NCBI RefSeq assembly: GCF_019613795.1
Contig: NZ_CP080429.1
Coordinates: forward strand, 208,501 to 272,500
Length of the DNA stretch: 64,000 bases
Source: Flavobacterium litorale
Lineage (GTDB): Bacteria; Bacteroidota; Bacteroidia; Flavobacteriales; Flavobacteriaceae
Direction of reading: 5' to 3'
Shown here: one piece after another, positions 25,629 through 35,100 of the stretch
Layout of the letters: every line of letters begins with the position of its first letter
How positions within the stretch are numbered: position 1 is the first letter of the stretch
Notes under the pieces: generated by a model
What the model was told of the DNA's origin: nothing
The model's database searches: none
Seen by the model: the letters and a program-made list of their open reading frames with translations, nothing else
Translations under genes and position numbers: made by a program

Positions 25629-27098
25629 TTATTTGAGTTTTGTAAACCTCAGCACTTTATCTACCCAAATATTTACCTGATGTACTAGCTTTAACTTGTA
25701 CACGGCAATTACATTAATTGCTATTGATAGTACTACTTTGTAAATGAGGTCTGTAATGTTAGAATCTGTACTCGGTAAAAAATATAGTACCACTCCCGAA
25801 AGTAGAAATAGTAAGGCTAGTTTTAAAAAATTAGTATCAAAAGGCAGTATTCCAAACTTCTTATAAATAAAATACAGCTTGGCGGCATTAAACAACGTCA
25901 TAGATAATAACGATGCATAAGCAACCCCTGCTATACCCAAATTAGTATAATAAATAAACCACAGGTTAAGCGATACGTTTAAAACAACCAAAGTCAAAAT
26001 CATTACTATGTTAAATTTGTAATACTTTGAATAAGCAATTATTTCTGTATTAAAACCCGTAGCCATATTAATAACTACACTAAGCCCTAAAATATTTATT
26101 ATAGGGATAGTTTCTTTTAGAGCATCGTAAGTTGGCAATAATTTAAAGAGATCATTAAGCCCCATAAGTATGCAACTATATAACAACGCTCCTATAAAAA
26201 ACAGTAACCTAGCAACTTCTTTATATTTCAAACTAAGTTCACTGAAATTATTAGAAGTAATATAATTTGAGATAACGGGGGCATACATTGCAATTAAGCC
26301 AACTGCGGGTATTTGTAACGTAGCTGCCAACGTAACACCGTTGGCAAAAATACCGTTAGCCTCTTCAGATATCAAATTAAATATAAACAAGCTATCTATC
26401 CTAAAAGCTAATAACGACCCCAAGCTAGCTGCAAAGGCATACAAACTATAGTTGAAATATTCTTTTCTTGAAATTTTTTTGAACAAGGGTTCAAAGTCAA
26501 AATTAAAATTAGGTTTAAAGTGCTTAAAAATATACACACCTACTAAAATAAACACACCTATATAGCACAGCACGTATAGTATTATTGCTTGATTCTCTAA
26601 AATCAAAAAATTTAGTAACAATAAAAATACAAGAGGAAGAGTTATTTTAGGAATGATTTTTTCAAAAAGTGTGGGTACGGCAAGTTTTTGGATATTTTGT
26701 GCTTGTTTTCGAAATAAATCAATAAATGCTATGGCTATGGCTATAGGGAATGCAAAATAAATATAATTGATATACTTATAATCTGAAAAAACACCAAATA
26801 CCAGTAGCATTAACAAAACAAGAAGCCCAATAACGCTTATTGATAATATACTGTAATTAAAAAGTTGTTTCTTTCTTCCCTCATCCAACACAGGATAAAA
26901 CTTTATAAGCGCCTGAGAAACACCCAATACCATAATGGGGTAAAGAAGCTGGGCAACAGTATCGATAAACTTAATTGTTCCTGAAAAAGCAAAGTCCAGT
27001 GGATAAATAAACAATGCCGAGATAATACCGATAGCTGTACCTAAGTAATTTATAATAGTATAAAATAAAGCCTGCTTATGTAAAATCTGATTTTTCAA
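25629..27098 (-). CDS. Polysaccharide flippase (Wzx-like, MATE/MOP superfamily)
   Basis: 489 residues and about 13-14 hydrophobic helices arranged as in the polysaccharide exporter branch of the MOP superfamily. The N-terminus ALFYTIINYLGTAIGIISALFIYPLDFAFSG is typical. It probably moves lipid-linked oligosaccharides across the inner membrane. It converges tail-to-tail with the KAS III-like gene (9 bases) and is divergent from a methyltransferase gene. Near the C-terminus lies a short basic tail. Which polysaccharide it exports is not shown by context. Confidence 0.85.
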   Translation of the reverse strand: MKNQILHKQALFYTIINYLGTAIGIISALFIYPLDFAFSGTIKFIDTVAQLLYPIMVLGVSQALIKFYPVLDEGRKKQLFNYSILSISVIGLLVLLMLLVFGVFSDYKYINYIYFAFPIAIAIAFIDLFRKQAQNIQKLAVPTLFEKIIPKITLPLVFLLLLNFLILENQAIILYVLCYIGVFILVGVYIFKHFKPNFNFDFEPLFKKISRKEYFNYSLYAFAASLGSLLAFRIDSLFIFNLISEEANGIFANGVTLAATLQIPAVGLIAMYAPVISNYITSNNFSELSLKYKEVARLLFFIGALLYSCILMGLNDLFKLLPTYDALKETIPIINILGLSVVINMATGFNTEIIAYSKYYKFNIVMILTLVVLNVSLNLWFIYYTNLGIAGVAYASLLSMTLFNAAKLYFIYKKFGILPFDTNFLKLALLFLLSGVVLYFLPSTDSNITDLIYKVVLSIAINVIAVYKLKLVHQVNIWVDKVLRFTKLK

Positions 27099-27198
27099 TA
27101 TAAAGGAACAACAGTTTCAGTAAAAGCAAATATAGTTTGCATTTGCTAAAATAAGGATATAGTTTTTCTTTATTTTTGGAAAAGAAAAAACAATTAAA

Positions 27199-27732
27199 AT
27201 GTACGAAAAAACATTTCCACATAAAAGATATAACCATACGCTAGCATTTTTAAAAAAACACATTGATGTATCCGAGAAAATACTTGACTTGGGCATTGAA
27301 AATCCATTTTCGTTAATAATGAGAGATGAGGGCTTTGATGTTGTGAATACAAACGGTGAAGATTTAGACGAGAAATACGATATGTTACAAGAAAAAAATT
27401 ACAGCGTGATTACAGCATTTGAAATATTTGAACACCTATTAAATCCATATACTATTCTTAAAAACATCAAATGCAACAAACTCGTTATTTCGGTGCCTTT
27501 ACAACTCTGGTTTAGCCCTGCTTATAGAAGTAAAACTGATATGTGGGACAGACATTATCATGAATTTGAAGATTGGCAATTGGACTGGCTACTCGAAAAA
27601 ACTGGCTGGGTTATTAAAGATCGTCAAAAATGGACGAATCCATCTGACAAAATAGGAATACGCCCTATATTGCGAATGTTTATTCCTAGGTATTATATTA
27701 TTTATGCTGAAAAAATTAACGCACAAGACTAA
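27199..27732 (+). CDS. Class I SAM-dependent methyltransferase
   Basis: 177 residues with a methyltransferase-type fold: KILDLGIENPFSLIMRDEGFDVVNTNGEDLD is motif I and II, and YSVITAFEIFEHLLNPYTILKNI is the region around the acidic loop. The core is short and lacks the classical GxGxG, as in several small bacterial methyltransferases near polysaccharide genes. No signature for DNA methylation (DPPY) is present. The 3' end overlaps the convergent type-B gene by 17 bases. A role in lipid or glycan modification is only suggested by the neighbouring flippase. Confidence 0.75.
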   Translation: MYEKTFPHKRYNHTLAFLKKHIDVSEKILDLGIENPFSLIMRDEGFDVVNTNGEDLDEKYDMLQEKNYSVITAFEIFEHLLNPYTILKNIKCNKLVISVPLQLWFSPAYRSKTDMWDRHYHEFEDWQLDWLLEKTGWVIKDRQKWTNPSDKIGIRPILRMFIPRYYIIYAEKINAQD

Positions 27733-28357
27733 AATGAGACTTTAATTCTAACCTATTCCCATAGCAATCGTCATATCTAAATAAATACCAATAATCTGTA
27801 GCTGGTAACCTATAACCATTAAAAGTACCGTCCCAACCTCTAGATTTAGGCTTTACAGTTGTTATTAGCTTTCCATAACGATCAAAAATAAATATTTCTA
27901 TATTGCTTATATTTTCAATATGGTGTACATTCCAATAATCATTAATACCATCACCATTTGGAGTGAATACTTTATCTATAATAAAATTATCTTTACATGA
28001 AGGTATGCATGGCTCTATCCTTGCTAAACAATGATTTCCCTTCAGTATATTAGTGCTTGGCTTAAGAACAATTACCTTACCTGCCTTCATAACGATATTT
28101 GAACCAGAATTACTAGCAATTCTGTAATTATCACCTACTCTTATAGCATTTGCAGCCCAGTATAAATAAATAAGGTTACTTTCTTGATTATTCAGTATTA
28201 TCTCAAGATCACAATTTGTTGTAAATTGGCCTAGCAAAATAGACGTAAACACAAAGGTACTATCACTTTCGGGCTTCTCTAAAAAACTTATTGATGGATT
28301 CTTTGCGTTTAAAAAACCTATATACATAAAAAACAAGAATAATAAACTACTCTTCAT
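27716..28357 (-). CDS. Small secreted protein with type IX (type B) C-terminal sorting domain
   Basis: 213 residues. ATG 28357 gives a signal peptide (MKSSLLFLFFMYIGFLNA); a longer start at 28381 would put eight residues in front of it. The middle is short, with pairs of Cys (for example CLARIEPCIPSC). The end (from about 130) is a gliding-motility-associated C-terminal domain: VFTPNGDGINDYWNVHHIENISNIEIFIFDRYGKLI, then GWDGTFNGYRLPATDYWYLFRY and HFSLVR. It is thus a probable cargo of the PorU/PorV-dependent pathway, with almost no functional domain of its own. The start overlaps the upstream gene by 11 bases, so the two are probably translated together. Confidence 0.8.
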   Translation of the reverse strand: MKSSLLFLFFMYIGFLNAKNPSISFLEKPESDSTFVFTSILLGQFTTNCDLEIILNNQESNLIYLYWAANAIRVGDNYRIASNSGSNIVMKAGKVIVLKPSTNILKGNHCLARIEPCIPSCKDNFIIDKVFTPNGDGINDYWNVHHIENISNIEIFIFDRYGKLITTVKPKSRGWDGTFNGYRLPATDYWYLFRYDDCYGNRLELKSHFSLVR

Positions 28358-29636
28358 TTCTTTTTCTTTTAAGTTTGTCAATTTGCTTTTGCTGCTGTTC
28401 TATCTTTTTGTTTAATTGAATCAGATATAAGGTCAACTCTTCCACTTTTTCAAGCAACAGTTTATTCATCTCACCTAATTCGATACCACTCTCTTTTACC
28501 TTTTCTTCTGAGGGAATATTAATTAAATGTCCTTTTTGTTTAATATGATTTTCAACTTCTTGCAATGTAGGTAATTTATAATCTTCGTTAAAAACATAAT
28601 CTGCCCAATCGCTAACCAGTGCAACCCTTACTTCCTCTGTAAGTATCCCTCCCGTAACAAAAAGATTATAAAAACTAACATCCTCATCTCCAACAACTGA
28701 TGGGAAATTATTAGTGTTTACCCCTACTTTACCGTTAGTGTAAATAGCATCATTTATCGAAAAAGAAACTGAATTATCTAGCTTTAACCAATCAGCATCA
28801 TTAGTACTGCCATCACCGCCTGTAGGGACTTCATATTCAGAAACATTACCGTTGGCATCCGTACCAAGCATAAATACAGGGCTTGTACTATTAGGCAAGT
28901 TCTGAAACCTTACAGTTCCATCTATATGCAAATTTGAAGAAGGAGTTTGAACATTAACTCCTACGCTTCCGTTTGTATAAATTACATCATCAATATTGGT
29001 TGATATAACATTATCTGGTTTCAACCAATCAATATCATTTGTACCTCCTGTACCCCCTGTTGGTACAGGATACTCAAATACATTGCCGACAGCGTCTGTA
29101 CCCAACATAAATACAGGCGTCATAGCATTTCCAAGATTCTCAAAACGTACACTACCGTTATTATGTAATCGTGCAGTAGGTGTGTTTGTAGCAATACCTA
29201 CATTTCCATTTGCTGCTATAGTCATCAGTTTAGTCGAAGAATTTCTCCATTCAAATAATGGTCTGTTAGAGATAGGAAGGTATGTTCCAGAAGGTCCCCA
29301 AACAAAATTACCAGTTGTTGGGGCATTAAAATCAGGCTGGGTAGCTATTGTAGTGGTAAAAAGCATTAAAGGTGAATTACCTGTATCAAAATTAGAAGCT
29401 ATTGATGAGGTAAAAACCATAGAAAAAGTATTATCGGTATCTCTGTATGACCAAAAGGTAGGTATAAACCTTCCTCCAATTAATGTACCGTTTGCAATTT
29501 CTAACCTATCGTTACCTGCATCAGATACCGTAAAATTTGAAACACGTTCTGCTCCTAGTGGAGAAGCTTGATGAGGGTTTGCAACTTGAGCAAAAATATT
29601 TACAGATATTAATATAAAAAATAGGGTTATTTTCAT
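28347..29636 (-). CDS. Exported repeat protein with tail-fibre-like coiled C-terminus
   Basis: 429 residues: a signal peptide (about 1-17, MKITLFFILISVNIFAQ), a beta-rich region (about 28-150), then two long repeats of about 78 residues at 154-231 and 233-309, each with VFMLGTDxxGNVxEYxVPTGG and a xDWLKxDN...IYTNGxVGVN block. After that comes a short stretch and, at about 335-429, a conserved tail of RVALVSDWADYVFNEDYKLPTLQEV... and ELGEMNKLLLEKVEELTLYLIQLNKKIEQQQKQ, a predicted coiled coil. The C-terminal part resembles the tail-fibre or chaperone-like region found in many Bacteroidota surface proteins. It lacks a type-B domain but precedes a gene that has one, with an 11-base overlap. Confidence 0.8.
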   Translation of the reverse strand: MKITLFFILISVNIFAQVANPHQASPLGAERVSNFTVSDAGNDRLEIANGTLIGGRFIPTFWSYRDTDNTFSMVFTSSIASNFDTGNSPLMLFTTTIATQPDFNAPTTGNFVWGPSGTYLPISNRPLFEWRNSSTKLMTIAANGNVGIATNTPTARLHNNGSVRFENLGNAMTPVFMLGTDAVGNVFEYPVPTGGTGGTNDIDWLKPDNVISTNIDDVIYTNGSVGVNVQTPSSNLHIDGTVRFQNLPNSTSPVFMLGTDANGNVSEYEVPTGGDGSTNDADWLKLDNSVSFSINDAIYTNGKVGVNTNNFPSVVGDEDVSFYNLFVTGGILTEEVRVALVSDWADYVFNEDYKLPTLQEVENHIKQKGHLINIPSEEKVKESGIELGEMNKLLLEKVEELTLYLIQLNKKIEQQQKQIDKLKRKRNEE

Positions 29637-29709
29637 TATAAATATATATGTTTTTTACGGCTGCAAATTACCAAAAAATAACCATATTTGCATCCACTTC
29701 GGCACTAAT

Positions 29710-30558
29710 ATGAAATATTACGTTATCATACCTGCTTATAACGAAGCTGCCTATATTGGTGGTATGCTCCAATCGTTGGCAACGCAAACCATACCACCCG
29801 ATAAAGCGGTTGTAGTAAACGATAATTCTACGGATGCTACTGCTGAGATTGCCGAATCGTTTTGCCAGAAATATTCATGGCTAACGTTAGTGAATACAAC
29901 ATCCAATGCAGCACACATGCCTGGCAGTAAAGTAATACAAGCGTTTATGGCAGGTTACAATACTGTGGATGAAGCGTACGATGTGATTGTAAAACTAGAT
30001 GCCGACCTTATAGTACCACCCAATTACTTTGAAAAAATACTAGAAACGTTTGCGCAAAACGAAAAAGTAGGTATGGTAGGAGGTTTTGCCTACACAGAAC
30101 AAAATGGCGAGTGGGTATTGGAAAATCTTACTGATAAAGACCACATAAGGGGGGCGTTTAAAGCCTACCGAAAAGAATGCTTTTTGCAAATAGGAAAACT
30201 AAAGCCTGCCATGGGCTGGGATACTGCAGACGAATTGTTGGCAAAATACTATGGGTGGCAGGTACTAACCATAAGCAGCCTAAAAGTAAAACACCTAAAA
30301 CCTACAGGAGCAAGCTATACCAAACAAGCACGCCACAAGCAAGGCGAAGCCTTTTATACTTTAGGATATGGCTTTATTATTACTGCTATAGCAAGTGCTA
30401 AGCTAGCAATACGCAAAAAGAAACCCTTACTTTTTGCAGACTATATTGGGGGTTATTTAAAGGCAAAAAAACAAAACAAACCCCTATTAGTAACTAATGA
30501 GCAAGCTAAATTTATAAGGAACTACCGCTGGAAAAAAATGAAAGCTAAACTATTTTAG
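29710..30558 (+). CDS. Glycosyltransferase family 2
   Basis: 282 residues. The GT-A fold N-terminus is YYVIIPAYNEAAYIGGMLQSLATQT (about 3-27), with VVNDNSTDAT and the DxD nucleotide-sugar motif KLDADLIVPP (about 97-106). The acceptor loop region includes KPAMGWDTADELLAKYYGW. The C-terminus has a weak hydrophobic stretch. It probably adds a sugar to a surface lipid or polymer; substrate unknown. It is 80 bases before the Mla-type permease, and could share a transcript with it. Confidence 0.9.
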   Translation: MKYYVIIPAYNEAAYIGGMLQSLATQTIPPDKAVVVNDNSTDATAEIAESFCQKYSWLTLVNTTSNAAHMPGSKVIQAFMAGYNTVDEAYDVIVKLDADLIVPPNYFEKILETFAQNEKVGMVGGFAYTEQNGEWVLENLTDKDHIRGAFKAYRKECFLQIGKLKPAMGWDTADELLAKYYGWQVLTISSLKVKHLKPTGASYTKQARHKQGEAFYTLGYGFIITAIASAKLAIRKKKPLLFADYIGGYLKAKKQNKPLLVTNEQAKFIRNYRWKKMKAKLF

Positions 30559-30638
30559 TAGTAATAGTATTAAAAAACTATTAACAATTATCAAAAAGTG
30601 TTTACAATTCGGTACTTTAGCCGATATTTTTATATTAA

Positions 30639-31379
30639 ATGATAAGAGCCTTACACCAAATAGGATTGTATTTCCTAATGTTAAAGGAAGTATTTAATAA
30701 GCCTACCAAATGGAAGGTTATGAAACCGCTGATATTTAAAGAAATAGACGATTTAATAATCGGCTCTTTAGGTATTGTTGCTTTTATATCTTTCTTTATC
30801 GGAGGGGTTGTAGCCATACAAACGGCACTTAACTTAACCAATCCGCTTATACCCAAACAGCTTATTGCATTTGCTACCCGACAGTCGGTAATACTTGAGT
30901 TTGCCCCTACCTTTATTTCTATAATTATGGCAGGACGTGCAGGTTCGTACATCACATCCAGTATCGGTACCATGCGTGTAACCGAGCAAATAGATGCATT
31001 AGAAGTTATGGGAGTAAATGCCATTAACTATCTTGTATTCCCTAAAATAGTCGCTTTTTCATTATACCCATTTGTTATTGCAATATCAATGTTCTTGGGT
31101 ATATTCGGTGGTCTTATGGCAGGAGTTTACGGTGGTTTTATCGGTTTTGACGAATTTATAACGGGTATTCAAACCGATTTTATATCGTTTCATGTTTTTT
31201 ATGCCTTTTTAAAGACATTTATTTTTGGTATGCTACTCGCAACCATACCTTCTTTTCATGGTTTTTACATGAAGGGTGGCGCGCTAGAAGTTGGTAAGGC
31301 TAGTACCACATCGTTTGTGTGGACGAGTGTAGTTATCATTCTTGTAAACTATATTATTACCCAATTACTTTTAAGCTAA
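30639..31379 (+). CDS. MlaE-type ABC transporter permease
   Basis: 246 residues with five to six hydrophobic helices and the MlaE family sequence (LGIVAFISFFIGGVVAIQTALNLTNPLIP, then APTFISIIMAGRAGSYITSSIGTMRVTEQIDALEVMGVNAINYLVFPK). It is the inner-membrane part of a lipid transporter that in Gram-negative bacteria keeps the outer membrane asymmetric. The next gene is the matching ATPase, with the stop TAA sharing one base with its ATG. Substrate-binding MCE-domain partners are not in the window. Confidence 0.92.
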   Translation: MIRALHQIGLYFLMLKEVFNKPTKWKVMKPLIFKEIDDLIIGSLGIVAFISFFIGGVVAIQTALNLTNPLIPKQLIAFATRQSVILEFAPTFISIIMAGRAGSYITSSIGTMRVTEQIDALEVMGVNAINYLVFPKIVAFSLYPFVIAISMFLGIFGGLMAGVYGGFIGFDEFITGIQTDFISFHVFYAFLKTFIFGMLLATIPSFHGFYMKGGALEVGKASTTSFVWTSVVIILVNYIITQLLLS

Positions 31380-32149
31380 TGATAGAAATAAAAAACATAG
31401 AGAAGTCGTTTGGCGACACGAAGGTACTAAAGGGGATATCAACTGTATTTGAAACAGGAAAAACAAACCTTATTATTGGGCGAAGTGGATCGGGTAAAAC
31501 CGTTATGATTAAAACCCTGTTAGGTATACACAAACAAGATAAAGGAACCATATCTTTTGATGGTAGAATTTATTCCAAACTTTCTGACGACGAAAAAAGA
31601 ACGCTGCGTACCGAAATAGGTATGGTATTTCAGGGGAGTGCCTTGTTTGACTCGATGACGGTGGAAGATAATGTAGCTTTTCCGTTAAAGATGTTTACCA
31701 AAAATAGAAAATCAGAAATTAGAAAACGTGTAAACGAAGTATTGGAAAGGGTAAACCTTGAAGACGCGAATAAAAAATTTCCAGCAGAACTTTCTGGTGG
31801 TATGCAGAAAAGGGTAGCCATTGCACGTGCAATAGTAAACAACCCTAAGTATTTGTTTTGTGATGAGCCCAACTCGGGGCTTGACCCTGAAACGGCTATA
31901 GTTATTGATGAGTTAATACAAGAAATTACACGAGAATACGATATAACTACGGTAATTAACACCCACGATATGAACTCTGTGTTGCAGATAGGCGAAAAAA
32001 TTGTGTACCTGCAACATGGGGTTAAAGAATGGGAAGGTACTAACGAGGAGATACTCGAAACACGAAAAAGATCTGTAGTTACGTTTGTATATTCTTCAGA
32101 TCTTTTCAAAAAAGTACGTGAAAGTTTACTTGAAGACGCGGAAGACTAA
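31379..32149 (+). CDS. MlaF-type ABC transporter ATP-binding protein
   Basis: 256 residues. Walker A is GRSGSGKT (about 33-40), the signature is LSGGMQKRVAIARA, Walker B is YLFCDEPNSGLDPETA, and the H-loop is NTHDMNSV. ATG 31379 overlaps the permease stop (TAATG); a longer GTG at 31319 is not supported. It partners the permease to energise lipid transport between the membranes. The gene ends 16 bases before the convergent type-B secreted protein. Confidence 0.93.
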   Translation: MIEIKNIEKSFGDTKVLKGISTVFETGKTNLIIGRSGSGKTVMIKTLLGIHKQDKGTISFDGRIYSKLSDDEKRTLRTEIGMVFQGSALFDSMTVEDNVAFPLKMFTKNRKSEIRKRVNEVLERVNLEDANKKFPAELSGGMQKRVAIARAIVNNPKYLFCDEPNSGLDPETAIVIDELIQEITREYDITTVINTHDMNSVLQIGEKIVYLQHGVKEWEGTNEEILETRKRSVVTFVYSSDLFKKVRESLLEDAED

Positions 32150-32165
32150 ACAGCTATTATTCCTT

Positions 32166-35100
32166 TTACCTTGCTTCTCTTTGTAAATATACCCAGCCTG
32201 TAACTTTTTTACCTGCCGATAGTGTTACTACATAAAAGTACGTGCCTGTGGGCAGTTCGCCTTTATCGCTTTGCCCATACCACTCGTTACTGTAATTTAC
32301 TTTTTCGTATACCTGCAATCCGTATCGGTTGAATATCTGTAAATCACGTACATCTAAATTCGATAAATCGAAGTTTTGGTTGTAACCATCGTTATTTGGC
32401 GAGATTCCTCTCGGAATAATGCACGCCGTATTATCTACAATTATTGCAGCTTCTGCACTACAACCATCAGGATTGGTTATAGTAACCGTATACTCTCCAG
32501 TAGCTAGGTTGGTAATTACAGCCTGTTCGCCTATGTAATTATAACCATCTGGTCCAGACCATTGGAATTCTGAACCTGCCATTTCGTTTATGTTAGCTAT
32601 GCTAATAACGTATTCAAAATCGTTACAACCATCCTCAAGCACCACATCAAAACCTACTGTATTTTGCGTAATAGTTACGGGTTGTAAAGTTTCGCAAGTA
32701 GTGTTGTTTACGAGTACTTCATAATTTCCTATATCAAAAATTTCAATAACATCACTCGTTACTTCAGTAAGTAATTCTCCTTCAAAATACCACTCAAAAG
32801 TTACATCGCCTACTGTAAAGTTCTGCGGATTAACGCTTATTACTGTACTCTGCCCTTCGCATAACGCTGTTTCACCCTGTATTTCAAAGTCTGGTATACT
32901 GTTTACTGTAACAGCTACAGTGGCAGGGTTAGATGTACAACCATTTGCAGTAGCTGTAACACTATATTCTCCTGAGGCAGCAAGTGTAGCATCAGCTATA
33001 ACGGAGTTATTAGTTGTGGCAGTAAAACCGTTGGGCCCTACCCATTGGTAGCTTGCTCCTGCAACTGGTGTAACGGAAAGTTGTATTGTTCCGCCCTCGC
33101 AAAGGGGTGGTACAACCTCTACAACAGGTACATCGGGTATGTCGTTTAGTGTTACAGTTATTAATGCCTCGTCAGATGCATCGCATAAACCGTTTACGGT
33201 ATACTTAAAGGTATATTTTCCTGATAATATACCATCGGTGTCAAACATATTATCTGTTAACGCTCCTGTAGCATTGATATCCTCCCAAGTACCGCCAACA
33301 TCGTGTGGGTTGGTTAAGTAATCTGCTAAGTTAATTGTAGCTCCTGCGTTACACAATGTAATATCATCTACATCCTCTCCTGCATTGGGCAGTGCAGTAG
33401 GTGCTACTTCGTATTCCAGCAACTGATTCATGCACGAACTGTCGTTAGCTGCCATTATATTTACAAAGTAAGTTCCTGCATCTGTTACAGCATTAAAGGC
33501 GGGGAAAGTAAGTATATTGGTATTGCTTAATATGGTATCAGGATCCGATTCTTCATACCATTCGTAGGTTAGGAATGATAAGGGTTGTACAGAAAGGGTA
33601 CTTTCTTCGCCATCGCAAAATCCAGAAGGCGAAACAACCAATGGGTCTACAGCATTAATGCTAAATTGTGCATTAAGGATGTTACCACAATCATCGGTTA
33701 CTCTAAAATTATAATCCGCAGGCTCAATGCCCGAAAATATATTAGATGTACCATTATCTATTAAAAATGGTTCTCCGTTTTTGGAGGTTATACTGTATGC
33801 AAAAGGTGCTACACCCTCTACTTCTAGGGCTACCTCAGTCAAGTCATCAGCACAAGGAAAACTGTATACGTTGGTAATAACAGGTGCTCCTGTAAAGGTA
33901 AAGGTATCTATTACATCAAAACATAACGAATTGAATGCGGTACCGTTAGCATACGTAAAGAATGTTTTTATTACACGGAAATCGCCTGTTGCAGCGTAGA
34001 ACGGCAAATCGTCTGAAGAGGCATTTATGTTAATACTGTCGGAGTTATCACTATTTGGTAATCCCGATTCATAAGCAGTACCTGTTTCAGGGTCGCCCCA
34101 TGTATCGGTAACCTCATCATAGCGTTGTAGCCAAAATGATTGTATGTAGTTACCATTACTAAAATGGTCTACATCTACCTGAAACGAACCGCAATATTGT
34201 AGTACTGTTACATTGTTAATAGTAATTTCGTAACCTGTAACGCTAAATTGTCTTTCGCGCACTACGCCACAATTATCAATAGTTGAAACGCTGTAACTCC
34301 CTTCGGGTAACGAGTTCATATAAAAGCCACCATTAGAGGCTATGTTTTCTGATACATCTATAGGGTAGGTTGTACTGAATGCTGCAGGACCATTGGTTAA
34401 GGTTACTATCTCAAAATCGCCCGATGCGTTTAAGCGTATTGAGCCAAAACCTTCTTCGCAACCTGGGCGTTGAAATAAGCTTATAGCAAGATTATTACTC
34501 CCTACAACTTCAACTTCTACCTCCTCCGTGTATTCAACACCGCAGGAGTCGGTTATAACAAAAGTATAATCGCCCAAAGGTATATCTACTATAGTAAAAA
34601 TACCTTCATCGTCTACCAAATCCGTTACATTATCAGGTACAGTACCATAAGCAGCAGGTGCTGCGGTTATTACTATATCTGTTATAATTCTGGCATTAAT
34701 TTCAATAATAACATTACCATCATCCGATCCGCAATCGGTTTGTATTGTTACCTGCGGTTGCACCTCTGGCGCAGTAATTTCAAATTCCTCAGTATAACTT
34801 CTGCCGCATGCATCTGCTATGGTTACGGTGTAACTACCATACGGAACAAGGTCGTCTGTATCATACTCTGCTTCCCCATCAAAATTAGGATGGTTGGCAT
34901 TATAATCTGTTGGGTTAAACCCTACTGGTGCACTATCAAAATTTATTGTTATAGGTCCCACAAAGTTTCGGGGCTGTATCGTAAGCGAATTATCATCGCA
35001 ACCTTCATTATCAATAAGGTTTTCAAATGATAGCCCTTGATTTACTATGTTATTATCTTGTGTAAAGGTATTACCACAAACATCAGTAACCAAAATATCG

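Noticed and set aside
27199..27732. Possible DNA methyltransferase or restriction-modification partner
   Set aside because: No DNA-methylation motif (DPPY, NPPY) and no restriction gene nearby; sits with surface-sugar genes.
32104..32128. A third TTTCA...TGAAAGTTTA copy in the mlaF gene
   Set aside because: The gap is 10 bases rather than 8, the last bases differ, and it lies inside coding sequence without a promoter.
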